This document shows positions 8,750 through 20,200 of a stretch of DNA of 64,000 nucleotides, in pieces (position 1 is the first letter of the stretch; each line of letters starts with the position of its first letter). The position numbers and the translations under genes were made by a program. The notes beneath the pieces are model-generated. The model saw nothing but the letters and a program-made list of their open reading frames with translations. It was not told the DNA's origin and did not search any database. This stretch comes from Acidobacteriota bacterium (GTDB lineage: Bacteria > Acidobacteriota > Blastocatellia > RBC074), in the NCBI GenBank assembly GCA_016196035.1, contig JACPYM010000069.1:1-64000 (forward strand), given 5' to 3'.

Positions 8750-10906
8750 TTATCGTTTAGAAGTCAGGTTAATCGTGACTGTTTTTTCGGCTGACCGTTT
8801 CAACCAGACAACGAGGTCAGTCCCTTCCAACGTGCGGTTGAAGCCGTAGCGAAATTCCGCTCCGCGCGGGACGCTTTTCCCGTCCACTGTGATTTGCGCT
8901 TCGGATTCGCCCCAGCCTTTGATGACAAAGGCTGGATTGTGCAGCGGTGAAGCTTGACTGGCATCGAGTTGAAATTTCAGCCCGTTGGAATTCGCGCCCG
9001 TCGCCGTCAAGACATAAGCGCGTTCAGCCATCAAATAACCTTCGCTCTTGAACGCCCCTGTCAACAGTTTGAGCGGCGCAGGTTGCAACCACGAACTCGC
9101 CAACGGAACCAGCGCGTTCGCTGCCGCTTCGGTCATGCCGTTCAGCATAATTTTGGTCGTAGTGTTGCCCGTTTGCTCAAGCGCAGGCCAATGAATATGG
9201 GTCAGCGAACTATGCGAAACGCGATCCGGCGCGACGGCCCAGCGTCCGGTTGATTCAAGCTGTTGCGCGACCGGCCAGTGATTCCACCACGGAAAAATCG
9301 AACGCTCGCGGATGATCTCGCCCGCGTAAACATCAATCGCCGCAAGCCTGGGATCAACAATCACGAACGGGCTGTATTTGGCTTTCAGATTGACGAGATG
9401 GATGTTGGCGGCTTCGGGTTCCAGCAACCATTTGCGGCGAGCGATGGAATCGCCGCGTTCGGTCATCACAAATTTAGCGCGTTCCGCGTCCAGCTTGCCG
9501 ACTACGCCGGGCGACGTTTCGGCCCACGAATAGGTATGCGATTGGCCTTTCATATTCGCCAGCGTCAGCCCTTCGGTTTTGAGGTTGTCGTCAGGTTTCG
9601 TGCCGGGCGGATTGATGATGATGGATTCGTGAAATTCGCGGAAGCCGCCTGAACCGGGGCCGTTGCCCGCCAGCAGCGTTGGCTTCGTCGAATGCAATTC
9701 GATCTTTCTGACCGCGACGCCGTCGGGATAAATCGTGTAATACTCATCCACCCAATCGCCCCAGCCTGATTGGTCTTCGTGCGCGATGCCATACAGCACA
9801 TCTACCGGCGCGTAACGCCAATGCACCACCGCGCGCGCATCGGTGCTTTCAATAATGCGGACGTGCGAGAACCGCGTCTGCTTATCCGCCATCGGCTCCG
9901 AGCCGGAGCGCAAGCCCTTGCTGTTCGTCTCGAAAAATTCGTTGGTATACCAGATGCCGTTCTCTGAAACCCAGCACGGAATGAAACTCGTGCCGCGCCA
10001 AAAGACAAAGCGGTAATCTGCCCTGTCGAAACGCACTACGACATCGGGATGCTCGCCGACGCGCCAGAGCCTGTCCCAAAATTCGTTGTATTGCAGCCGC
10101 GCATAAAACGCGCCAAAACGTCCTTTGCCTTTCGGGCCGCTCGGCAACAACGGCGCGTGCAGAGGCGGAGTTGCTGAGATTTGCTGCGCGCTGAATTGTG
10201 TGGCTACGGCATTGTCGTTGAGCGTCTCGTGATAAATTTTGACCTCATCGAGAATGCCTTCCAACGAACAGCGCACCGGTCTGGCTTCACGCACTTCAAA
10301 CGCCAGCGGTCGCGCGTTTTTATTGCGTCCGAGCAAGACATCTGCATCCGTTGCCGCCGTGAATATACCTTTGAACGGGAATGCTCCGGCGGGCTGGCCG
10401 TTCAGGTACAGCCGCACGCCTGCGCCCGCATCAAACGTGGCGACCAGATGATTCCATTTGTATAAAGGCAATTTGGCTTCAGAAGTCGCGGTTTGCCATT
10501 TCCCATCCAGTGCCAGATGCAACCCGAAGCCTCCTTCGGGATCAATGCCAAAGTAATAGCCCTGCTGTTGCTCTTTTTCGTGATCAATCACCGCGCACCA
10601 CGTCCAGGGATAGGCTTCGAGCGCAACCCACGCTTCCACCGAAAACTGCTGGCCGAGCGTGAGCGGAGCCTTGTGCAACACCGAAGAAGTGTAGCCATCC
10701 AATTGCAGCGCATTGCCAGCGACACCCAGCACATATTTGAAATTTCCGGCAAGCTGATCCTGCGCGCCGTTGATCTTTTCGCGCACAAACGTTTCGTCTT
10801 TTTGATCGAACGTCCAATGCGCGGCGAGCTTTGATTGGGCGAGAGTTGATGGGTTGATGAAGAGAGTCAGCAAGAGTGCAGCGCAGATTGAAACTTTGAT
10901 TTGCAT
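8750..10906 (-). CDS. Secreted LamG-domain protein
   Basis: A 718-residue exported protein. I chose ATG 10906, where a good Sec signal peptide begins (MQIKVSICAALLLTLFINP, cleavage near TLAQS). An earlier in-frame start would overlap the aldo/keto reductase. Residues ~25-210 form a LamG/concanavalin-like jelly roll: AAHWTFDQKD at its start, FSVEAWVALEAYPW, LPLYKWNHLVATFDA and GILDEVKIYHETLND at its end. The remaining ~500 residues (PSGPKGKGRFGAFYARL onward) are Trp-rich and beta-rich. I do not recognise that domain. Such proteins bind or process glycans outside the cytoplasm. The position next to a symporter and an aldo/keto reductase supports a carbohydrate role. Confidence 0.75.
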   Translation of the reverse strand: MQIKVSICAALLLTLFINPSTLAQSKLAAHWTFDQKDETFVREKINGAQDQLAGNFKYVLGVAGNALQLDGYTSSVLHKAPLTLGQQFSVEAWVALEAYPWTWCAVIDHEKEQQQGYYFGIDPEGGFGLHLALDGKWQTATSEAKLPLYKWNHLVATFDAGAGVRLYLNGQPAGAFPFKGIFTAATDADVLLGRNKNARPLAFEVREARPVRCSLEGILDEVKIYHETLNDNAVATQFSAQQISATPPLHAPLLPSGPKGKGRFGAFYARLQYNEFWDRLWRVGEHPDVVVRFDRADYRFVFWRGTSFIPCWVSENGIWYTNEFFETNSKGLRSGSEPMADKQTRFSHVRIIESTDARAVVHWRYAPVDVLYGIAHEDQSGWGDWVDEYYTIYPDGVAVRKIELHSTKPTLLAGNGPGSGGFREFHESIIINPPGTKPDDNLKTEGLTLANMKGQSHTYSWAETSPGVVGKLDAERAKFVMTERGDSIARRKWLLEPEAANIHLVNLKAKYSPFVIVDPRLAAIDVYAGEIIRERSIFPWWNHWPVAQQLESTGRWAVAPDRVSHSSLTHIHWPALEQTGNTTTKIMLNGMTEAAANALVPLASSWLQPAPLKLLTGAFKSEGYLMAERAYVLTATGANSNGLKFQLDASQASPLHNPAFVIKGWGESEAQITVDGKSVPRGAEFRYGFNRTLEGTDLVVWLKRSAEKTVTINLTSKR

Positions 10907-10907
10907 A

Positions 10908-11900
10908 CTATTCACGGTTCCTCGTTGGCGCATCAGCGCGAATCAATCCCTCGGCTTTGAATTCTTCCCACAGCCCAGCGGGAATCGGCCACTCGAACAT
11001 TCGCACTCCTGTCTCGACCTCTTCGGGCGAACGCGCGCCGGGAATGATCGAAGCGACCGCCGCGTGACCGAACGGAAACTGCAATGCCGCCGCCTGCAAC
11101 GGAACTTCGTAGCGTGCGCAGACGGCTTCCATTTTTCGCACGCGGTCGAGCATCTGCGGATCAGCGTCTTCGTAATTAAACTTCGCTCCCGTGCGCGAGC
11201 CGGTTGCCAGAATGCCGCTGCCGTATGGTGTGCCGACGATCACGCTGATGTTTTTGCGAGCGCAGACCGGCAACAATTCATCCAGCGCCGATTGATCAAG
11301 CAACGTGTATTTTCCCGGCAGCAGAAAAGCATCGAAGTCGCCCGCTTCCGCAAAGCGCGTGAGCAAAGTCGAATCCCAACAGCCGACGCTGATTGCTCGC
11401 ACCACGCCTTGTTCGCGCAATTCGTGCAGCGCTCGGTAAGCGCCTTGCATCACTTCATCGAAAGCGCCGTCAGGGTCGTGAATGTGCAGGATGTCTACGC
11501 GGTCGAGTTTCAATCGCTCGAGGCTTGAGGTGAGCGAGCGACGCACCGCGTCATAGCTGAAATCAAAAACGGGTTCAAGCGCAGGAAGATTTTTGAACCA
11601 AATACTTTCAGCTTGTTGAGGTGTCGGAAGCAGCAAGCGTCCCACTTTGGTAGAAATCACAAACGAGTCTCGCGCGACATTTTCTAAGGCTAAGCCGAGC
11701 CGCGCTTCGCTCTTGCCGTGTCCATAGAGCGGCGCGGTGTCAATGTAGTTGATCCCTAGGCTGAGTGCGTGGCGCACGGTGGCAAGGGCGGCCTCTTCAG
11801 AAACTTCTGCGAAGAGACCACCAATCACTCCCGCCCCCAGGCCAAGGCGCGTTGCATAGACTTCAGTTGTACCGATTTGAGTTAATTCCGTAGCGTTCAT
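10908..11900 (-). CDS. Aldo/keto reductase (D-threo-aldose/L-fucose dehydrogenase-like)
   Basis: A 330-residue cytoplasmic NAD(P)-dependent oxidoreductase. The AKR tetrad is visible: D54 and Y59 in YIDTAPLYGHGKSE, K85 in VISTKVGR, and H141 in ILHIHDPD. The broader pattern (LGLGAGVIGGLF near the start, AIQFPFGH-like AALQFPFGHAAVASIIPG near the end) matches the aldose 1-dehydrogenase / pyridoxal 4-dehydrogenase branch. That branch oxidises sugars such as fucose or threo-aldoses to lactones. The stop is 1 base before the LamG start and the gene follows the TonB receptor by 9 bases, so co-transcription is likely. Its product would feed the dehydratase/aldolase steps encoded further along the run. 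Confidence 0.85.
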   Translation of the reverse strand: MNATELTQIGTTEVYATRLGLGAGVIGGLFAEVSEEAALATVRHALSLGINYIDTAPLYGHGKSEARLGLALENVARDSFVISTKVGRLLLPTPQQAESIWFKNLPALEPVFDFSYDAVRRSLTSSLERLKLDRVDILHIHDPDGAFDEVMQGAYRALHELREQGVVRAISVGCWDSTLLTRFAEAGDFDAFLLPGKYTLLDQSALDELLPVCARKNISVIVGTPYGSGILATGSRTGAKFNYEDADPQMLDRVRKMEAVCARYEVPLQAAALQFPFGHAAVASIIPGARSPEEVETGVRMFEWPIPAGLWEEFKAEGLIRADAPTRNRE

Positions 11901-11909
11901 TTTGTCTGG

Positions 11910-14900
11910 TTAGAAAGTGAACCTGACCGAGATTTGTACCCGCCGATTGCCTCGCTTCGTAATGACCTTCCCGAAATTCTGGAGAGTCGTGTCGTTGAAG
12001 AAATAGCCTTGCGTCGGATCGCAGACATTATTCACTGTCCCGCCCAAACCATTTGGCACTCCGTTGACACGCACCCGGCAATCGGTTTGCAATGTCATAT
12101 CTACATCCGATTGCCGCGTGACAAAGGCTTGATTGAAGATATTGAAAAGGCCTGTCCGAAGCTGGATGTTTTTGCCTTCCTTAAAGCGGAAGTTTTTCAT
12201 CACTGTCATGTCGTGATTGTTGCGGCTGGGCAGGCGCGAATAAAACGGCGATTGATAGGCACCCGATTGCCCAAAGGCCGGAATGCCGATGGTGGCAACG
12301 TCATAAAGCTTATCGCCAACGTTGGTACTCGCGCCATTGATTTGCGGATTCGCCAACAGGATCGGCGCGATGCCGCCGATGTTGGTCGTGCCCGCGCCCG
12401 CAAACGCATTCGTGCCAAACCATGATTGCCAGACATTCGCGCCATTCAACCCCGTGCCGGTCGCTCCTGTTGCGCCCCCGGAAAAGAAGACGCGAATCGG
12501 CGCACCGCTTTGATAGGTCGAGATGCCTGATAACTGCCAGCCGTTCAATAAGCCACTCGCCAATCTATTGCCCTTGCCACGAATCACGCGCGGCAAGTTG
12601 TAGTTGTAATTCACGACCAGATTATGCGTGCGATCATACGCTTGCACGCCATACGAACGGTTGCGCGCATCCAGCGGGTCAACCGTGCCACCATCGCCGC
12701 CAAAAATGCCGAGCGCTTTTGAGAAAGTATAGGCTGCCGTATAGGTTAGCTTGCCCTGTTGCCGCGTCAGCGTCAGTTGGCCGGAATGATACGCTGACGT
12801 GCCAACATATTCGCGGAAGTTGATGGCATTGAAATCCGGGAAGGGCAACAATTGGCGATAGGCGTCGGTCGAAAGGGCAACGCGTTGTACGGCGCTCGAC
12901 AGATCAAGCACTTGGCCGTTGGTCGCCGTGAGCGTGCCTTTCAGCAACGCGCCGATAGGCACGAAATTGATGTTGCGCACCTGCGGCAAATGACGCACCT
13001 GATTGCCGACATAACCAACCTCCAGCACGTTCCCTTTCCCCAAGCGGCGCGCGATGGAGAGACTGGAACTCGCTGTCCGTGTCACGTCGTTGCCTTCGGG
13101 ATTGAGTGAGACCGGCGTGATCGAAAGTGGGACGCGCGCCAGATCAACTTGCGTCAAGCGATCCAGCGTCAAATTCTGCACGCCATCTTTGAAAGCGGTT
13201 GCGGCTGAATCGAAGCGAACCGTCGGATTGATATAATTCGGTGCGTTCTGCAACGCAGGCGAATATTGGAAGTTACCCGCCGCGCGGTTATAAAACAGCC
13301 CGTAACCACCGCGCACGACAAAGTTTCCTTTCTTGCTGACATCCCAGGCGAAGCTCAGACGCGGAGCCAGGCGCGGCGCGGGATCGTCCACGATGCCGGC
13401 TTTGGCTTCGCCGCGCGAGACCAGTTGAATCCCATTCGGCTTATTGAAATCGCCATTGATAAAGGCTCCTGCGTTGCGTTGGTATTTCGTCACGTCAAAG
13501 AACGTTTCCAGGCCATTGCGCTCTTTGTTATTCGGCACGTTGACCACGCGCAAGCCGTATTCAAAGGTAAACCACGGCTTCATCTTCCAGGCGTCCTGCG
13601 CATACACATCGAAGTTCCAGGCACGGAATTCACCGACGGGCGGCGTATTGGATTGCTGCACCGAAACAGGTCGCCCAATGTACAGATTGCCAAAGGAATT
13701 GCCCGTGCCGTTGGTCACCCCACCCAGCACAATGCGCCCGTTGTACTGATTGCCGAGGTTCTGTTTCTTGTTGACCTGTTCCAGCAACGATCCGAATTTG
13801 TAAACGTGGGAGCCGTTGATCTTCGTGACGTTGCCATTGACGGAATAGCTGGAATTAAAAGCAAACTGCGGCGTCTCGCCCTGAAAATTACCGACATATC
13901 CGCCGCCTGTGAGTCCTTGTGAAAGACCCGTCACCTGAAGCGTCGGGAACGTTTTGCCCAGATTGCCGAAGGGGAGTTTCAAATTGCTGAGACCCAATGC
14001 CTGCGGCGAGACTTTCTCCACGTCTTTGAATTCATGCGAGAGCTTTAGTTTACTGGCGCTGAAGACAACTTCCATCGTCAGGGTCGGGTCAAAAACCGTG
14101 ACCAGATTGGCGGCTGCCGAACGTCCAATGTGATCGCCGAGTGTGTTGCTGTAACCCGGCACATACGCGCTGCGGCCCCACACACCATAGGAAAATTCTT
14201 CGCCTTCGGTCTCGCGCGCCAACCGGACATACAGATTCGTGCGCTCACTGACCTTGTAATCTACGCGCAATTTCTGATCGGTACGATCTAAAGGCAACGT
14301 CTCACCCGTGACGTAATTGAAGCGCCCGGTCGGATCGGTGTAATTCGGTGCTGGAAACAACGTGCTGAGCATCGTCGGCCCTAGATTCGAGGCATCTTTG
14401 AAAGGTGCGAGATTGAAATTATTTGCCACCAGACTCTGCCCGACCGTGAAGCCCGTCGGGGCGTTACGCGGCACGGTCAAGGTGCGGTTTTGCAGCAGGT
14501 AAGTCGAAGTGCAACCGGCTGGGTTCCCAATGTTGGCGCACGGCAGAAATTCGCTAAAATCTCCCTGCCGCTGTTTGAGGGTGGGAACAACGCCGAAGAC
14601 GATGTCCTGCGGATTGCGCTGGCGTTGATATTCAAACCCGTAAAAGAAAAAGAGGCGATCTTTGACTTTATCGCCGCCCACCGTTGCGGGTAGTTTGATC
14701 GGCCCGCCGAGGTTACCACCGGTATAAAACTGCGACGATTGGGGCCGCGCCAAAGCGGAGTAATTGCGGGCACGGTCGTTAGCATTCAGGCTGTAATGCC
14801 GTGCGTATTCATACAAGCTGCCGTGAAATTGTTTGCCGCCCGATTTGGTGACGGCGGTGACCTGCAAGGTACTCGTACCGAATTCCGCCGCGTAATTGGA

Positions 14901-15599
14901 GGTCTGCACGCGCACTTCTTTCACCATATCGTTGTTGGGTGTAACGATAGTGCCGTTGTTCGCGCCGACATCTTTGGTGATCGAGCCGTCAATGCTGATG
15001 TTGATGTTTTGCCCGCGCTGACCGTTCACACTGAACCCATTGTTCGCATTGCCACCTTGTTGGAAGCCCGTAAAATCAAGCGTTTCGGCATCGGGGCCGA
15101 CCACTCCAGGCAGGATGCGCAGGAGTTCCAGACTGCTGCGCGAAATCAGCGAAAGGTTTTCAATCTGGCTGGCGGTAATGGTGTACGCCTTCTCGCCCGT
15201 CTCGGTTTGAATCTGGGCGGCTTCGCCGGTAACAGTGACCGATTCAGTCGCCGCGCCAATTTCCAGTTTGATACTCAATCCGCGTGTTTCGCTGGGGCTG
15301 AGCAGAAATTTGCTGAGCGAATATACCTTGAATCCCACGCCCTCGACCTTGACCGTAAACACGCCAGGCGTTAACGCGGTAAAGCTGAAAAGGCCGTCTT
15401 CATTGGTTGTCGCGGTGCGTTCCTGCTGCGTCTGTTCGTCGCGCAACAGGACTTTAGCCTGAGCAACTACTGCGCCAGTTGGGTCAGTGACCGTACCGCG
15501 CAAGGATGCGCTGCCGCTGGTTTGCGCCAGCCCGCTCAAGGTAGCGACCAACAATAGGAAGACTATTGTTACAAGGTTATGGACTTTGATTGTATTCAT
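11910..15599 (-). CDS. TonB-dependent receptor, Oar-like, with carboxypeptidase-regulatory-like domain
   Basis: A 1229-residue outer-membrane receptor. The chosen start is ATG 15599, preceded by GGAGG. It is followed by a signal peptide (MNTIKVHNLVTIVFLLLV) cleaved near GLAQT. Residues ~28-120 are a CarboxypepD_reg-like beta-sandwich (SASLRGTVTDPTGAVV ... GLFSFTALTPGVFTVKVEG). A plug domain follows (VTVTGEAAQIQTETGEKAYT; GFSVNGQRGQNINISIDGS), then a long beta-barrel ending RRVQISVRFTF with a terminal aromatic. These receptors import large or complex substrates, often glycans. Being the promoter-proximal member before the aldo/keto reductase gene, it probably brings in the locus substrate. Confidence 0.88.
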   Translation of the reverse strand: MNTIKVHNLVTIVFLLLVATLSGLAQTSGSASLRGTVTDPTGAVVAQAKVLLRDEQTQQERTATTNEDGLFSFTALTPGVFTVKVEGVGFKVYSLSKFLLSPSETRGLSIKLEIGAATESVTVTGEAAQIQTETGEKAYTITASQIENLSLISRSSLELLRILPGVVGPDAETLDFTGFQQGGNANNGFSVNGQRGQNINISIDGSITKDVGANNGTIVTPNNDMVKEVRVQTSNYAAEFGTSTLQVTAVTKSGGKQFHGSLYEYARHYSLNANDRARNYSALARPQSSQFYTGGNLGGPIKLPATVGGDKVKDRLFFFYGFEYQRQRNPQDIVFGVVPTLKQRQGDFSEFLPCANIGNPAGCTSTYLLQNRTLTVPRNAPTGFTVGQSLVANNFNLAPFKDASNLGPTMLSTLFPAPNYTDPTGRFNYVTGETLPLDRTDQKLRVDYKVSERTNLYVRLARETEGEEFSYGVWGRSAYVPGYSNTLGDHIGRSAAANLVTVFDPTLTMEVVFSASKLKLSHEFKDVEKVSPQALGLSNLKLPFGNLGKTFPTLQVTGLSQGLTGGGYVGNFQGETPQFAFNSSYSVNGNVTKINGSHVYKFGSLLEQVNKKQNLGNQYNGRIVLGGVTNGTGNSFGNLYIGRPVSVQQSNTPPVGEFRAWNFDVYAQDAWKMKPWFTFEYGLRVVNVPNNKERNGLETFFDVTKYQRNAGAFINGDFNKPNGIQLVSRGEAKAGIVDDPAPRLAPRLSFAWDVSKKGNFVVRGGYGLFYNRAAGNFQYSPALQNAPNYINPTVRFDSAATAFKDGVQNLTLDRLTQVDLARVPLSITPVSLNPEGNDVTRTASSSLSIARRLGKGNVLEVGYVGNQVRHLPQVRNINFVPIGALLKGTLTATNGQVLDLSSAVQRVALSTDAYRQLLPFPDFNAINFREYVGTSAYHSGQLTLTRQQGKLTYTAAYTFSKALGIFGGDGGTVDPLDARNRSYGVQAYDRTHNLVVNYNYNLPRVIRGKGNRLASGLLNGWQLSGISTYQSGAPIRVFFSGGATGATGTGLNGANVWQSWFGTNAFAGAGTTNIGGIAPILLANPQINGASTNVGDKLYDVATIGIPAFGQSGAYQSPFYSRLPSRNNHDMTVMKNFRFKEGKNIQLRTGLFNIFNQAFVTRQSDVDMTLQTDCRVRVNGVPNGLGGTVNNVCDPTQGYFFNDTTLQNFGKVITKRGNRRVQISVRFTF

Positions 15600-15679
15600 C
15601 GGGTGCTTTCCTCCAACAAGGTGAAATATTATGGGTAATTGCTCAGCCCTCTTCGTCACCACCTGACGGCTGAATGTAG

Positions 15680-15699
15680 GCAGGTCGTTGACGACCTGC
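15680..15699. repeat. Short perfect hairpin between DUF1501 gene and TonB receptor
   Basis: GCAGGTCGT and its exact reverse complement ACGACCTGC are separated by two bases. The hairpin lies just past the stop of the minus-strand DUF1501 gene. There is no T-run after it on that strand, so a Rho-independent terminator is not well supported. It could still stabilise a transcript end. Confidence 0.45.
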
Positions 15700-15704
15700 T
15701 CGCG

Positions 15705-17159
<1,455 letters not shown>

Positions 17160-17165
<6 letters not shown>

Positions 17166-17203
17166 TTCGTAGTCACGAATAAATTCGTGACTACGAAGTG
17201 AAG
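17160..17203. repeat. Perfect 21-bp inverted repeat overlapping a GTG start
   Basis: Arms 17160-17180 and 17183-17203 are exact reverse complements (core TCGTAGTCACGAAT) with a two-base loop. The element fills the gap between the TonB receptor stop and the DUF1501 gene, and its arm contains that gene's GTG start. It could be a REP-like element or could hide the initiation site in mRNA. Confidence 0.85.
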
Positions 17204-17222
17204 TGCGCGGGAGGAAGGTTTA

Positions 17223-20200
17223 CTACCACAACAGCTTCAACCCAAATTGAAACTGCCGCGCGAACGTATTCGTGCTGGTGATTTTGGCGAAGTTCGCGGA
17301 ACCAAAGCCGCCGCTCGGCGAAGAAAATTCAGGCCGATTGAAGGCATTAAACGATTCGGCGCGGAATTGCAGGCGAATCTTTTCGGTCAGGGTCGTCGTC
17401 TTGAATAGCGAAATGTCCCAGTTGTTTTTCCCGGCGCTACGCACATCGGGCAAACGCGCCAAGCCAACAAGCTCCAGCGTCTGCCGTTGGCGAAAGACCG
17501 ATGTATTGAACCACCCGTTGACGCTGCGTTCGCTGTTCGGAATCTCTGCGCTTTGGCCTGTGCTTTCCGCGCCGGTGATGTCGAAAACATAGCCGCTCTG
17601 GGCCTGATAGATCGCGTTGAGTTGCCAGCCTTCGACGATCTTGCCGCCAATGCCACCAGCATTGCCGAAGAAGCGTTTGCCTTTGCCGAACGGCAATTCA
17701 TAGCTGCTGCTGACAACCAGCCGTTGCGGAAGGTCATTCTCGCTCAGTTCCTTGGTCAATGCGGTGTCGGTCTCGTTGAGGAAGCGCACCTGATCGAGCT
17801 GCTTGGCGTTGGTGTAAGACACCAGCAGGCTGAAGCCATTGGCGAAACGGCGTGAAGCCTTCATTTGAAAGGCGTCGTAACGGCTGCTGCCAATGCTGCG
17901 ATTGAGCAGGGTGATGCCGGTGAAATGCGGGTAAGGCCGCAGCAACTGACTGCGCGTGACCGTGCGTGCGGACAACGCGCCCGACGTAATCAACCCGAAA
18001 AACGGATTCTGTACCGAGTCGTTCAGAATGTTGCGCCCCGTTGCCACAAACGTATCGCGCGCCTGTTTGATGAATTGCAGCGGAATCGCATTGACCGCCT
18101 GATTCACCGCCAGATCGCGCCCCAGCGATCCGCTGTAGGCCACGTCCAGCAAGACCTTGCCCGGCAGTTCGCGCTGAATCGTCAACGAATACTGATGCGT
18201 GAACGGTTGCTGACGATTCGGATCAATGAAACCGATGCCCTGTCCCACCAGCGTATTCAGCCCCAGGCTTGCGCCGGTCGGATTGACCAGTCCGGTGGGA
18301 AACGGATTGCTGAGCGTATTGGCGGGCGTCAAGCTGCCATCGTTCGAAACCACCCACGGCGTCGAGACGCTGAAGCCCAGGCGTGATTCGGCGAGTACCG
18401 TTGACGCGCCATAAAACAAACCATAGCCACCGCGCAAAATCGTTTTCGGCGTCAGGCTATAGGCCACGCCGAGGCGCGGCGAGAAATTATTGCGATCCAG
18501 ATTCGTTTGCCCGCGCGACTGTCCATTCACGCCGGTGAAGAGCAATCCGCCTTTGACGTTGAAATTCGTCGCCGGAACTTCAGCAATCGGATTCGCGGCG
18601 TAATTGATTTTCGCTTGCTGTTCCAACGAACTCGCTGTCGTGAAATCATAACCGCGATTGAGCCGGTTGAAGCGTTCGGTGTAATCGCCTTCCCATTCAT
18701 AGCGCAGTCCTAGATTCAGCGTCAGCTTGCTGCTGAGGCGGAAATCGTCCTGAAAATAAAAGCCGAAATACTTGCCCTGTTCCGCCGTTGCCGCGTTGTT
18801 GTCCACCGAACCGCCGGAACCCAGCCCCAGCAAAAACGAAGCCAGCGCCGCGCCGCCTGTTACCGTGGCTGCCTGTGGATTTGGCCCACGCGTGAAAGTT
18901 GAATTGAAGCTATACGCCCCGGCAGCATTGGCTCCAAACGATCCTGGATTGGAGCGCACCACCCGATATTCGCCGCCGAAACGAAACGTCTGTTTACCGG
19001 CGATTTTCGTCAGCCCCGTGCGAAACGAATGCGAATCTTCAGAGCTTTTCAGCAACTTGTTCGCGCCGCTCAAAGTCGTAAGGCCAGCGATGGCAATTTG
19101 CGGAATCGCCTTGACCGGCAAGAGCGCGCTCAAGGCTGCCGGAAAGCCAAACGTAGCCGGATCAGTGCCAGTATTCGCCGATGAACCGGTGTTGAAATAA
19201 CGCGAGAAACCGTAACGCATATTCAAAATCAACGATGGGCTGAGCGTCAGCGTGTCATCAAACGCAAAGCCCGGCGCGACGCGGTCGTCCACATCCTGCG
19301 TGACTTCGTTCTTGAAATTGCCCTGCCGCAAAACCTGGAAATGGCGTTTGGAAAAGCGCCCAAAGATCGCATGCCGTTCACTGAACCGATGATCTATGCG
19401 CGCCACAAAGCCGTTATCAAACACCGGGTCTTTGAACGAGCGCAGATAGTTGTTGGCTTTCGTGATCGAATCGCCCGCCGCGTTGGGCAGCGGAAACAGA
19501 GTGATCAGTTTCGCCGCAATCGGGTTGATGCGGCTGAGGGGAATTTTATTGCCAACGAACGCATCGCGCACAAATGCTGTCCCCACTTGCCGCGTCGTCG
19601 CCGGGTCATAAATCACAACCGGTGCAGCCGTCCCATTCGCCTGCCGCACAAAGGTCTGCGAGAAATCGCCCTGCCGTTCCAATTCTGTTGGCACGCTTGA
19701 AACGAACGCGCGCGGCACGCCTTCGCGCGAGCCTTCATAATTGAAAAAGAAGAAGGTGCGATTCTGCCCGCGATAGACGGCCTTGCCGCCTTCGCCAAAG
19801 CGCGGCAAATAAACCGGGCCGCCTATCGAACCGCCAAACAGGTTGTAGCCGAATTGCGGAATCGTCGCCGCAAACGGATCGCGCGCGTTCAATTTTGAAT
19901 TGCGCAAAAACTCAAACAACGCTCCGTGCCAATCATTCGTCCCAGACCGAATCGAAGCGTTAATCACACCGCCCGCAAACCGTCCGAACTCCGCATCAAA
20001 CGCATTGGTCTGCACTTTGAATTCCTGCGTCGCGTCCACCGAAGGGATGAACTGAATCAAACCATCGCTGCCCGTGTTCGGCACGCCATCCAGCAATGCT
20101 TCATTGAAACGCGGTTGCGAGCCGGAAAGCGCAAGGCTGGAAATCCCATTGTTCCCGGTCGTGCGCAAAAAGGTGAACGTTTGTGAACGCGCCACGAAAT

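Noticed and set aside
5056-8760. Plus-strand open frames of 130-300 codons opposite the transporter/enzyme genes
   Set aside because: All are antisense to recognised genes, with His/Arg/Gln-rich compositions typical of shadow frames.
10907-10933. Earlier start for the LamG protein
   Set aside because: It would overlap the aldo/keto reductase end and place extra charged residues before a perfect signal peptide.
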